From Rhizobium sp. CSW-27 (GTDB lineage Bacteria; Pseudomonadota; Alphaproteobacteria; Rhizobiales; Rhizobiaceae), in assembly GCF_018760785.1 (NCBI RefSeq), contig NZ_JAHHZO010000002.1:248001-312000 (forward strand): a stretch of 64,000 nt of DNA, written 5' to 3'. Position numbers and translations under genes: made by a program. Shown here piece after piece: positions 37,268 to 45,356 of the stretch (the first letter of the stretch is position 1; each line of letters opens with the position of its first letter). Below the pieces are notes generated by a model. The model saw only the letters and a list, made by a program, of their open reading frames with translations, was not told the DNA's origin and ran no database searches.

Positions 37268-37963
37268 ATGCGCGATCTGAAAAGCTTCAAGGGATGCCCG
37301 CCGCCGCAACCGGTGCGGCTGGAAGGCCATCATGTCATTCTCGAGCCCTATGAACGGGCGGTCCACATTCAGACGCTGTGGGAGGCGCTGGGCGGAGCGG
37401 ACGGCATCAACGACCTGATCCATTTCTTTCCCAATCCGCTCTATCACGCGCCCGAGCAGTTTGCCGACTGGCTGGACGGCATGAACCGCGACGGCCGCCT
37501 GATCACGCTCGTCTTCCGCGACAAGGAGGATGGCGAGGTGGTGGGCATGGCAAGCTACATGCGCGCCGATCCGGCCAATGGCGTCATCGAGGTGGGCTCG
37601 GTCGCCCATGGCCCCGGCATGAAGCGCTCGCCGCTCTCCACCGAGGCGCATTACCTGATGGCGCGCCATGTATTCGACGCTCTCGGCTATCGTCGCTATG
37701 AGTGGAAGTGCCACAATCAGAACGAGCCGAGCAAGGTTGCGGCACGGCGCCTGGGCTTCACCTTCGAAGGCGTGTTCCGCCAGCACATGGTCTCCAAGGG
37801 CGCCAATCGCGACACGGCGTGGTTCTCGATGATCGACGGCGAATGGCCGCTGCTGGCGAAGGCCTTCGAAACCTGGCTGTCGCCCGACAATTTCGACGAT
37901 CACGGCCACCAGAGACGCCGGCTGGAGGACATCCGCGCCGCGCTGATGAGCGAGGCGGCATGA
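37268..37963 (+). CDS. GNAT family N-acetyltransferase (RimJ/RimL-like)
   Basis: 231 aa, start ATG 37268 after AGAGGGGGAC. The GNAT core is seen in GYRRYEWKCHNQNEPSKVAARRLGFTFEG, a typical acetyl-CoA pyrophosphate-loop and following helix for protein-alpha-N acetyltransferase relatives (quoted in part: NEPSKVAARRLGFTFEG). Substrate unknown. It overlaps the next small gene by ATGA. Confidence 0.88.
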   Translation: MRDLKSFKGCPPPQPVRLEGHHVILEPYERAVHIQTLWEALGGADGINDLIHFFPNPLYHAPEQFADWLDGMNRDGRLITLVFRDKEDGEVVGMASYMRADPANGVIEVGSVAHGPGMKRSPLSTEAHYLMARHVFDALGYRRYEWKCHNQNEPSKVAARRLGFTFEGVFRQHMVSKGANRDTAWFSMIDGEWPLLAKAFETWLSPDNFDDHGHQRRRLEDIRAALMSEAA

Positions 37964-38166
37964 GCGGGCCATCCGGGCGTTCGCCGGCGATTGCCGCGGC
38001 CATCATCATGATCGGCTTCATGCTCCTGTTTCTCGCCATGCCGCAGATCATGATCTGGCTTGGCGGCTTCTCGCCCTGGCTTGCCGCTGCCTTCGGCCTT
38101 CTGGCGGTGCTGTCCTTCTTCCTGGTGTTCTGGCTGCGCGCCCGCCACCAGCGCGGCCGGCGCTGA
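37960..38166 (+). CDS. Small two-helix membrane protein
   Basis: 68 aa, starting at the ATGA overlap with the GNAT stop. Two hydrophobic helices (~9-34 and ~40-58) are separated by a short turn, and the tail is Arg-rich (RARHQRGRR, cytoplasmic by the positive-inside rule). No family recognised. The overlap implies translation coupled to the acetyltransferase. It converges on the NicO gene with only 8 nt between. Confidence 0.7.
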   Translation: MSGPSGRSPAIAAAIIMIGFMLLFLAMPQIMIWLGGFSPWLAAAFGLLAVLSFFLVFWLRARHQRGRR

Positions 38167-38174
38167 GGCTTGCC

Positions 38175-39224
38175 TTACCAGAGCGTCTGCAGATTGCCGC
38201 TTTCGAGCGAGGCGGCGAGCAGGACCAGCCCGACCACGATGATGAACAGCGCACCGAGGATCTCGATTGCCGTGGTGACGTGGCGGGCAAGGCGCGTGCG
38301 CGGCCCGGAAAGCCGGACGGCGAGATCCTTGGCGGTGACGGCGATGATGGCGAGGATCGACACGGTGATCGCGGTGCCGAGCGACATGGCGAGCACGGAA
38401 AGGCCGCCGGCCAGATAAAGCCCGTTGAGGATCGAAAAGCTCATCACCAGAATGGCGCCGGAGCAGGGGCGAAGGCCGACGGCGATGATGGCGGACCAGG
38501 CCTCGCGCACGCTGAAATCCTTGGCCTTCAGCGTTGCAGGGTCGGGAATGTGCAGTTCGCCGCAATCGGCGCAGTAGCCGCCGGGCGCGATGTCCCGGTG
38601 ATCATGGTCGACCTCGACCGCCTCGAAGCGCAGGCCCGTCGAGCCGGCGCTGCTGCCGGTTCCGGCAAAGATCGGCAGCGAGGAGAAGCGCGGCCGGATC
38701 TCGTAGAGCTTGCGCCCCAGAAGCCAGACGCCGAACAGCGCCACCAGCGCGAAGCTGGCGATTTCCATGGCCCAGGTGGCCTTGGTCATGGTGATGCCGG
38801 TGCCGCGCAGGATGAAGAAGGCGGCCGCCACCAGCAGGATTGCGACGAGCCCCTGCACCAGCGCCGAGAGAAGCGAGATCACGATGCCGCGCTTGAGCGC
38901 CGTCTCGTTGGCGATCATGTAGGAGGAGATCACCGCCTTGCCGTGGCCGGGGCCGGCGGCATGGAAGACGCCATAGGCGAAGGACAGTCCGACCAGCCCC
39001 TTGATCGCAGAGGGATCCTCCCGCATGGCCCGCAGAGAGGCGGTGAGCGCCCGGTAGAAGGATTGCTGGTAGACGTTCACCCAGGCAAGCAGCGGGCCGA
39101 AGAAGCCGCTGGTATCGAAGGAGGGTTCGGCGGCGCCCACGCCAAGCGGCGACTGTGCATGCGCTGCAACCGCGCTGCCGAGAATAGCCAGCAGAATGAG
39201 AAACGTCGTCCGGCGCGTCAGCAT
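38175..39224 (-). CDS. NicO-family nickel/cobalt exporter (RcnA-like)
   Basis: 349 aa. N-terminal signal-like segment, then six or more helices with the family motifs FAYGVFHAAGPGHGKAVISSY (His in the membrane) and a second half with VGLRPCSGAILVM. A His/Asp-rich loop (VEVDHDHRDIAPGG, then CADCGELH) may bind metal. It overlaps the DUF1007 gene by 7 nt. The pair is a recurrent alphaproteobacterial metal-transport unit; the metal is unproved. Confidence 0.88.
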   Translation of the reverse strand: MLTRRTTFLILLAILGSAVAAHAQSPLGVGAAEPSFDTSGFFGPLLAWVNVYQQSFYRALTASLRAMREDPSAIKGLVGLSFAYGVFHAAGPGHGKAVISSYMIANETALKRGIVISLLSALVQGLVAILLVAAAFFILRGTGITMTKATWAMEIASFALVALFGVWLLGRKLYEIRPRFSSLPIFAGTGSSAGSTGLRFEAVEVDHDHRDIAPGGYCADCGELHIPDPATLKAKDFSVREAWSAIIAVGLRPCSGAILVMSFSILNGLYLAGGLSVLAMSLGTAITVSILAIIAVTAKDLAVRLSGPRTRLARHVTTAIEILGALFIIVVGLVLLAASLESGNLQTLW

Positions 39225-39859
39225 GTCACCTCGAGCTTCGTGGCGAACAGCTTGGTCATGTCGGTTCCTGTCGGATCGTTGAAGAAGGCAGCCGTCAGCG
39301 AATCCTTGTTTTCGGCGATCACCTCGTCGGGGTCGGGGCGCACGACCCTGTGCTTGCAGGCGGCAAAACCCTTGCCTTCCGCCACCAGATCCTTGTCGTC
39401 GGGAAAGTCGATCGCCGTGTAGAGCGAGGGATCATAGACGCCGAAGGTGAGCTTGCCCTTGAGATGCAGCGGCTTTTGCGGCTTTACCGCAAAGAAGGCG
39501 AGCACCTGCTGGTCCTGATAGGTGACGTGGATGACGTCGGGCTTGGCAATCGGGATCGTCTTGCCGTCCTGGGTGATCGTCGTGAAGTAATGAAAGTCGG
39601 CAAGCGAGGTGCGCATCGTCTCGCCGAGTTCCGCCAGTTCGTGCTCGTCCAGCTTCAGGTCGCCGTTCTTGTCGAAGTCCAGCAGCACGCTGGAGGAGAA
39701 CATCTCGTCGAATCGCCAGACATGACGCAGTTCCACCAGATTGCCCTGATCGTCCGACAGCACTTCGAGGCGCGCATCGACGAAGATGTGCGGATGGGCC
39801 ATTGCCGGCAGCGGCGCCAGGCCCAGAAGGGCTGTCAGCAGCCATGTTTTGATGCGCAT
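39218..39859 (-). CDS. DUF1007 periplasmic partner of the NicO permease
   Basis: 213 aa with signal peptide (MRIKTWLLTALLGLAPLPAMA). The mature protein starts HPHIFVDARLEV and contains an acidic EF-hand-like stretch (DFDKNGDLKLDEHEL, ~75-90). It is co-transcribed with and overlaps the exporter gene. A soluble metal-delivery or -sensing role is likely. The upstream extension to 40024 is antisense-like and rejected. Confidence 0.87.
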   Translation of the reverse strand: MRIKTWLLTALLGLAPLPAMAHPHIFVDARLEVLSDDQGNLVELRHVWRFDEMFSSSVLLDFDKNGDLKLDEHELAELGETMRTSLADFHYFTTITQDGKTIPIAKPDVIHVTYQDQQVLAFFAVKPQKPLHLKGKLTFGVYDPSLYTAIDFPDDKDLVAEGKGFAACKHRVVRPDPDEVIAENKDSLTAAFFNDPTGTDMTKLFATKLEVTC

Positions 39860-39923
39860 CGGCGAATCCTGATCCCGTTTGTCCCGCTCTGACCTGTAAA
39901 TGGGACGGAAATTCGACCTCGCG

Positions 39924-40829
39924 TCAATCCGACTGAAGTGGGGAGCGCCGGAACCAGCCGGACAGGAAGTCGACGAAGACGCGCACCTTGGCCGGCAGAT
40001 AGCGGCGGTGCGGATAGACCGCATAGATGCCGCGGTCCCTCAGGACATAATCGTCGAACAGCGTGACGAGTTCGCCGGAGCGGATGAAGGGCAGGGCAAT
40101 GAAATCCGGTACCATGGCAACGCCAAGCCCGGCCCGCGCTGCCTTCAGCGTCGCATGCGGTGTGTTGACCTCGATCGGACCGCTGACGGCCACGCTCATC
40201 ATGCCGCCGCCCGGCTCCTGAAAGCGGATATTGTTGTGCGAGCGAAGATTGGTGTCGATGATGACCGGTTTGCCGGAAAGATCCTGCGGATGCGCCAGTG
40301 GCCCGTAGCGGGCGACATAATCCGGCGTGGCACAGGCGTAGACCCTGAAATCGCAGAGCTTGCGGGCAATCATGGCCGAATCTTCGAGCTTGGTGATCCG
40401 GATGGCAAGGTCGAAGCCTTCCTCGATCAGATCGACGAATCGATCCTCGGCGACGATATCGAGCGAGACATCCGGATGGGCCTTGGCAAAGTCGATCAGC
40501 GACTGGCCGACATCGGCATCGATGAAGGTGCGCGGCACGGAAACGCGCAGCCGCCCCTTCAAGTCCGCATTGTTCTCGCGCACGAGATCGGCCAGGTTGT
40601 CGATCTCCTTCAGGATGTCGGAGGCGGTGCGGAAATAGGTATGGCCGGCTTCCGTCAGCGAAAACTGCCGCGTGGTGCGGTTGAGAAGCAGCGCGCCGAG
40701 ATCATCCTCCAGCTCGCGGACATACTTGGACAGCAGGGCCTTCGAGCGGCCGGTGCGGCGCGCCGCCGCCGAAAAGCCCTCCGCTTCCACCACGTCGATG
40801 AAGGCACGCATGCGCGTCAGAGTATCCAT
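39924..40829 (-). CDS. LysR family transcriptional regulator
   Basis: 301 aa. Winged HTH at the N-terminus (MRAFIDVVEAEGFSAAARRTG; SKALLSKYVRELEDDLGALLL) and the usual LysR effector domain. It has the CbetaE/DhcR-type subclass look (NRTTRQFSLTEAG). The target is not obvious: the DUF1007-NicO pair lies downstream on the same strand and the ornithine decarboxylase leader is divergent. A palindrome sits 59 nt upstream. Confidence 0.9.
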   Translation of the reverse strand: MDTLTRMRAFIDVVEAEGFSAAARRTGRSKALLSKYVRELEDDLGALLLNRTTRQFSLTEAGHTYFRTASDILKEIDNLADLVRENNADLKGRLRVSVPRTFIDADVGQSLIDFAKAHPDVSLDIVAEDRFVDLIEEGFDLAIRITKLEDSAMIARKLCDFRVYACATPDYVARYGPLAHPQDLSGKPVIIDTNLRSHNNIRFQEPGGGMMSVAVSGPIEVNTPHATLKAARAGLGVAMVPDFIALPFIRSGELVTLFDDYVLRDRGIYAVYPHRRYLPAKVRVFVDFLSGWFRRSPLQSD

Positions 40830-40887
40830 GTCGGGCCCCTTTTCCTGTTGCCCGTCCTAGGTGGAACGGGGCGACATCTTCTGCAAT

Positions 40888-40898
40888 GCAAAATTTGC
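40888..40898. promoter_or_regulatory. Candidate LysR autoregulatory palindrome (GCAAAATTTGC)
   Basis: 11-bp interrupted palindrome, arms GCAAA / TTTGC, 59-69 nt upstream of the lysR start and just before the putative leader promoter. It has the T-N-A rich dyad form common to LysR sites. Confidence 0.4.
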
Positions 40899-40946
40899 GT
40901 TCAGCCAAAAAAACCGCTTGATTGTGAAGGGCGATGCTCTTATCTC

Positions 40947-41355
40947 CGTGGCTGCCCAAAGTCGCACGTGCCTGTGGGTGTCCGCCGACCCTCGAGTGGT
41001 GAGGAAAATCGGTAAGGTACCTGGAACTAACCCCTCCAGTCGCTATTCCGGCCAACCGGAAAATGCGAGGACATCTTGAAGCAACGACGGTGCGGGCCTT
41101 TCTGGTCTCTGCAGGCTTTCCATCAGCCTGCAATACTGAAGAGGCACACCATCATTGCCGGAAGTGCGGTTGGGATAATCCCCTCCAATCCATGGCAGAC
41201 AAAGCCGGATCAATGCTCTTGGCAGGGCGTTGGTCCAAACCCTGCGCTATCAGGCGCGAACGATGCTCCGGGATTTCCACCGGCCGGGCCTCGCTCACCT
41301 GTCTGCGCGTCTTTGTCCTTCGGTTCGCCGGAGAAGCTCCATAGGGATTAGACCA
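40947..41355 (+). promoter_or_regulatory. Structured 5' leader of ornithine decarboxylase (speF-type candidate)
   Basis: A 526-nt gene-free gap precedes the decarboxylase. Its 3' part holds several stable helices: GCAGGCT/AGCCTGC (41111-41131), a GGTTGG/CCAATC helix (41168-41189), GCAGGG/CCCTGC (41222-41245) and CTTCGG-TTCG-CCGGAG (41318-41333) ending 22 nt before the start codon. Corbino et al. described a long alphaproteobacterial speF RNA before such genes; I infer identity from position, length and structure only. A weak promoter (TTGATT, 17 nt, TATCTC) is possible at 40918-40946. Confidence 0.55.
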
Positions 41356-42489
41356 ATGACGACCGCTCGCATCCTCGATTTCCTCCGCACCCGACGTCCG
41401 GAAGGCCCGTGCCTCGTCGTGGACCTCGACATCGTGCGCAACAATTACACTGCCTTCCGTCACGCCCTGCCGGACAGCGCGATCTACTATGCGGTCAAGG
41501 CCAATCCCGAGCCGGAAATCCTCAAGCTGCTGGCATCGCTCGGCTCCAACTTCGACTGCGCCTCGGTTGCCGAAATCCAGATGGCGCTGACTGCCGGTGC
41601 AACGGCAGACCGCATTTCCTTCGGCAACACCATCAAGAAGGAGCGCGACATTGCGCGTGCCTTCGAGCTGGGCGTCGGTCTCTTTGCCGTCGACAGCCAC
41701 GAGGAAGTCGAGAAGGTTGCCCGCGCAGCCCCCGGCGCCCGCGTGTTCTGCCGCGTGCTGACCGATGGCGAAGGCGCCGAATGGCCGTTGTCGCGCAAGT
41801 TCGGCTGCGTGCCGCAGATGGCCGTCGATGTTCTGGTCTATGCGCATCAGCTGGGCCTGGAATCCTACGGCGTCTCGTTCCACGTCGGTTCGCAGATGAC
41901 CAAGGTCGATGCCTGGGATTCGGCGCTCGCCGATGCCAAGCGCGTCTTCGCACAGCTCGCCAAGCAGGGCATCTACCTGCAGATGGTGAACATGGGCGGC
42001 GGTTTCCCGACCCGTTACCTGCGCGACATCCCGTCGGCCGAGGAATACGGCCAGGCGATCTTTGCCTCGCTGCGCAAGCATTTCGGCAACAACCTGCCGA
42101 AGACGATCATCGAGCCGGGTCGCGGCATGGTCGGCAATGCCGGCGTCATCAAGGCGGAAGTCGTGCTGGTGTCGAAGAAGTCGGACAATGACGAGCATCG
42201 CTGGGTCTTCCTCGACATCGGCAAGTTCGGCGGTCTGGCCGAAACCATGGACGAGGCCATCCGCTACCCGATCCGCACCGAGCGGGACGGCGATGCGATG
42301 GAGCCCTGCGTGATCGCCGGCCCGACCTGCGATTCGGCCGACGTGCTCTACGAGAAGAACATGTATCCGCTGCCGATCACGCTGACGGTTGGCGACGAGG
42401 TTCTGATCGAGGGCACCGGCGCCTACACGACGACCTATTCGGCGGTTGCCTTCAACGGCTTCGATCCGCTGAAGGCCTACGTCATCTGA
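41356..42489 (+). CDS. Fold-III PLP ornithine/lysine decarboxylase
   Basis: 377 aa. Eukaryotic-ODC-like basic amino-acid decarboxylase that makes putrescine (or cadaverine). The PLP-lysine region is YYAVKANPEPEILKLL (K near 55), the phosphate loop EPGRGMVGNAG, and the active-site Cys is in AGPTCDSADVLYE. It is the alphaproteobacterial short-type enzyme, not the 700-aa SpeC. A structured leader lies upstream and a GNAT gene 89 nt downstream. Confidence 0.93.
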   Translation: MTTARILDFLRTRRPEGPCLVVDLDIVRNNYTAFRHALPDSAIYYAVKANPEPEILKLLASLGSNFDCASVAEIQMALTAGATADRISFGNTIKKERDIARAFELGVGLFAVDSHEEVEKVARAAPGARVFCRVLTDGEGAEWPLSRKFGCVPQMAVDVLVYAHQLGLESYGVSFHVGSQMTKVDAWDSALADAKRVFAQLAKQGIYLQMVNMGGGFPTRYLRDIPSAEEYGQAIFASLRKHFGNNLPKTIIEPGRGMVGNAGVIKAEVVLVSKKSDNDEHRWVFLDIGKFGGLAETMDEAIRYPIRTERDGDAMEPCVIAGPTCDSADVLYEKNMYPLPITLTVGDEVLIEGTGAYTTTYSAVAFNGFDPLKAYVI

Positions 42490-42497
42490 CGTTCTGC

Positions 42498-42523
42498 CGG
42501 CTCCGGTCCTTTGACCGGAGCCG
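42498..42523 (+). other. Stem-loop between decarboxylase and GNAT genes
   Basis: Perfect 11-bp stem CGGCTCCGGTC / GACCGGAGCCG with a 4-nt loop, 9 nt after the decarboxylase stop. No T run follows, so it may attenuate or protect the message rather than end it. Confidence 0.55.
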
Positions 42524-42578
42524 CAAACCACCCCTTTCTCTCGTGCCGCTTGAACGGTTTTGAGCTTCGGAGGCCAAG

Positions 42579-43169
42579 ATGGCCGCTGTTCTTGACGCTG
42601 TGCGCGCTCTGTTTGCGCCCAATACTTTCACCATCACCGAGGAAACCCCGGCTGATGTCGTTGCCCGCGAGGCCCTGCTCGATCGCGCCATGGGCGCCGA
42701 TCGTCGCAAGAAGTCGTCGGAAAAGCTCCGTCGCGGCCGTGTGCCGGCCGAGGGCCTGGCGCTGGTGGCGCGCGATTCGCACGGCCACGTGATCGGCACG
42801 GTGCGCCTGTGGAATGTCGAGGCCGGCGTTTCCGCCTCCGGCACGCCGATCGATGCGCTGCTGCTCGGCCCGCTCGCCGTCGATTCGGCGCATGAAGGCA
42901 AGGGCATCGGCGGCGCGCTGATGCGTGCGGCGATCTCCGAGGCACAGGCCCGCGGCCATGGTGCGATCCTCCTGGTGGGGGACGCGCCCTATTACGAGCG
43001 CTTCGGCTTCTTTGCCGAAAAGACGCAGCATCTGATGATGCCGGGCCCCTTCGCGCGCGACCGCTTCCTCGCACTCGAACTCACGCCCGGCTGGCTGTCC
43101 GGTGCCGCCGGCATGCTGGTTGCGAGCGGTCGCAAGCTGTCGCGTCCGGTGCTGCGCCGCGCCGCCTGA
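42579..43169 (+). CDS. GNAT family N-acetyltransferase
   Basis: 196 aa, start after CGGAGG. Compact GNAT core with the motif A region LGPLAVDSAHEGKGIGGALMRAAI and motif B VGDAPYYERFGFFAEK. It follows the ornithine decarboxylase on the same strand, a linkage compatible with polyamine acetylation, though many GNATs of this type act on other amines or proteins. Ends in a terminator. Confidence 0.88.
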   Translation: MAAVLDAVRALFAPNTFTITEETPADVVAREALLDRAMGADRRKKSSEKLRRGRVPAEGLALVARDSHGHVIGTVRLWNVEAGVSASGTPIDALLLGPLAVDSAHEGKGIGGALMRAAISEAQARGHGAILLVGDAPYYERFGFFAEKTQHLMMPGPFARDRFLALELTPGWLSGAAGMLVASGRKLSRPVLRRAA

Positions 43170-43193
43170 TCCCTCTTCGACGTCTCCAGTCGT

Positions 43194-43234
43194 GACCCTT
43201 CTCCGCATCCACGCGGGGGAGGGTCGTTTGTTTT
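43194..43234 (+). terminator. Terminator of decarboxylase/GNAT unit
   Basis: 13-bp hairpin with two wobble pairs (GACCCTTCTCCGC / GCGGGGGAGGGTC) followed by GTTTGTTTT. Confidence 0.75.
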
Positions 43235-43321
43235 AGGGTGGTCTGAAATGTGACATTTGTGCATGGGTGCGCAGCATTCGTGACGCGATCATGTCATTGT
43301 GGTGACCAACGTCAGGACGAT

Positions 43322-43335
43322 TTGATCGAGATCAA
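43322..43335. promoter_or_regulatory. FNR/FixK-type anaerobox (TTGATCGAGATCAA)
   Basis: Perfect TTGAT-N4-ATCAA, the consensus of FNR/FnrL/FixK-class regulators, centred about 75 bp upstream of the ompW start. ompW is FNR-regulated in other proteobacteria, which fits. Confidence 0.75.
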
Positions 43336-43403
43336 CGGAACCGTCCGGCCCGGTTGCTACCCCTTGCGTCATCAAGTGCAGATGATCTTTCAAGGAGAGT
43401 GAC

Positions 43404-44093
43404 ATGATCAAGAACGGACCCGTCTTCGCCGCCCTCATGGGTGCCGCATCGGTCCTTCTGTCGGGCGCTGCCCAGGCGGCCGACCTGACGGCTGCCGCGC
43501 CGCAGGCGCCGGTTGCCCAGGAGGCGGCATCCAGCAAGAGCCCGTGGCAGATCCGCGTGCGTGCGCTGGGCGTGGTGCCGAATGATGAGGGTTCGGTCAA
43601 CGGCGTGGCCGGCTCCGACCTCAGCTATTCGAACTCGGTCACTCCCGAACTCGACATCTCCTACTTCTTCACCGACAACATCGCAGCCGAACTCATCCTC
43701 GGCACGACCAGCTCGAAGATTTCCGGCGACGGTTCGCTGGCCGGCACCCCGGTCGGCAAGGCCTGGCTGCTGCCGCCGACGCTGACGCTGCAGTATCACT
43801 TCACCGATTTCGGCGCCTTCAAGCCCTATGTCGGTGCCGGCATCAACTACACCTATTTCTATAACGAATCGGAGCGCGCCGGCTTCAGCAACCTGAAGGT
43901 CGACGGCCATGTCGGTGCCGCCCTGCAGGTCGGCTTCGACTACATGATCGACGAGCACTGGGGTGTGAACTTCGACGTCAAGAAGCTGTTCCTGGAAACC
44001 GACTGGAGCGCCAACATGGGCGGCACGCCCATTTCCGGCAAGGCCAAGCTCGATCCGTGGCTGATCGGCGCCGGCGTGACCTACCGCTTCTGA
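43404..44093 (+). CDS. OmpW family outer-membrane beta-barrel protein
   Basis: 229 aa with signal peptide (cleavage after AQA near residue 25). OmpW signatures: WQIRVRALGVVPNDEG at the mature N-terminus, ELDISYFFTDNIAAELIL, FKPYVGAGINYT and a C-terminal aromatic (VTYRF) as needed for barrel insertion. Forms an 8-stranded hydrophobic channel. RBS AAGGAGAG. Flanked by an FNR-type box and a strong terminator. Confidence 0.93.
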   Translation: MIKNGPVFAALMGAASVLLSGAAQAADLTAAAPQAPVAQEAASSKSPWQIRVRALGVVPNDEGSVNGVAGSDLSYSNSVTPELDISYFFTDNIAAELILGTTSSKISGDGSLAGTPVGKAWLLPPTLTLQYHFTDFGAFKPYVGAGINYTYFYNESERAGFSNLKVDGHVGAALQVGFDYMIDEHWGVNFDVKKLFLETDWSANMGGTPISGKAKLDPWLIGAGVTYRF

Positions 44094-44179
44094 TCGAAGC
44101 CGCAGCGATACCTCTTCGAAGGATCGTCCGGATGGGGGCATCCGGCACCGTGGCAGGTTTCTTCGAATGAGGGAAAGAG

Positions 44180-44216
44180 ACGGGGGCCAGTGCTTCGACC
44201 GCACTGGTCCCCGTTT
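44180..44216 (+). terminator. Terminator of ompW
   Basis: Long hairpin, ACGGGGGCCAGTGC / GCACTGGTCCCCGT with a 7-nt loop, followed by a short TT. Confidence 0.75.
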
Positions 44217-44299
44217 GCATGCGGGCGCCTCTCTCACATGCCCGTGAGGGTGCCGTTGCGTGTCTCGCAGCGGCGGCGTGCTGCCCTATCTGAACAGGT

Positions 44300-45346
44300 A
44301 TGCTGACACGCCGCCATATCCTTGCCGCCGCTCCCCTCCTGGCTGCCGCACGCCTTGCCCTCGCCGAAGATCCGCCTGCGGGCGGCCCACAGGTGTGGGA
44401 AGGACAGGCCGCATCGTCTGCCGGGGACGATACGCTGCAGACCGTCCTGACCCGGGCGGAAGGGCTGGCGCCCTTGAAGGCGGTCATCGTTTCGCGGGAA
44501 AGGGCTCTGCTGGCCGAACGCGGATACCATGGCTATTCGCCGGGCGGGTCCACCAACATCAAATCCGCGTCGAAATCGATCATTTCCGCCATGGTCGGCA
44601 TCGCGATCGAGCGCGGGCTGCTGGAGGGGGGCGACCAGCCGATCGCTCCCCTGCTTCGCCGCGACTTGCCGGAGAGGCCGGATCCGCGCCTGTCGCGGGT
44701 CACCATCGGCCATCTCCTGTCCATGCAATCGGGGCTCGGCCCGAGCTATGGCCGGCTCACCGCAAGCCGCAACTGGGTGCGCTTCACGCTGTCCGAACCT
44801 TTCGTGGAAGACCCCGGCGGCCCCATGGTCTATGCGACCGCCTCCACGCATTTGCTGTCCGCGATCCTGATGCGCGTCGGGGGGAGGTCGACGGAAAAAC
44901 TCGCCGAGGACTGGTTCGAACCTGTCGAGGGGTTTCGCATCGGCGCCTGGTCGCGCGATCCGCAGCGTATCCCGATCGGCGGCAACCAGATGGCCATGAC
45001 AACGCGTTCCCTGCATGCCTTTGGCGAACTCTATCGCCGCGGCGGCCGCACGGCTGACGGCGTGCAGGTGGTGCCCGAGACCTGGGTGCGGACCTCCTGG
45101 GAACCCCGTACCACCTCCCGCTATTCCGGCGATGGCTATGGCTACGGCTGGTTCCTGAAGGATATCGGCGGCGAGCCGGTGCGCTTTGCCTGGGGCTATG
45201 GCGGGCAGATGCTCTACATCGTGCCGTCGCTGGCGCTCACCGTCACCATGACCTCCGAATCCGATTCGCCATCGGCCGCCAACGGCTATCGCGACCAGTT
45301 GCACGCTCTACTGGCGGATATCATCGCGGCGGTGCGCCGGGGGTGA
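44300..45346 (+). CDS. Serine hydrolase, class C beta-lactamase/NylB superfamily
   Basis: 348 aa with a twin-arginine-like exported N-terminus (MLTRRHILAAAPLLAAARLALA). The SxxK motif is S89-A-S-K92 and a later Tyr in VYATAST is the likely second catalytic residue. It is probably a periplasmic esterase, peptidase or 6-aminohexanoate-hydrolase relative; true beta-lactamase activity is doubtful because the second motif is Y-A-T, not Y-x-N. Ten nt upstream of the SDR gene. Confidence 0.85.
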   Translation: MLTRRHILAAAPLLAAARLALAEDPPAGGPQVWEGQAASSAGDDTLQTVLTRAEGLAPLKAVIVSRERALLAERGYHGYSPGGSTNIKSASKSIISAMVGIAIERGLLEGGDQPIAPLLRRDLPERPDPRLSRVTIGHLLSMQSGLGPSYGRLTASRNWVRFTLSEPFVEDPGGPMVYATASTHLLSAILMRVGGRSTEKLAEDWFEPVEGFRIGAWSRDPQRIPIGGNQMAMTTRSLHAFGELYRRGGRTADGVQVVPETWVRTSWEPRTTSRYSGDGYGYGWFLKDIGGEPVRFAWGYGGQMLYIVPSLALTVTMTSESDSPSAANGYRDQLHALLADIIAAVRRG

Positions 45347-45356
45347 ATGGCTGGAC

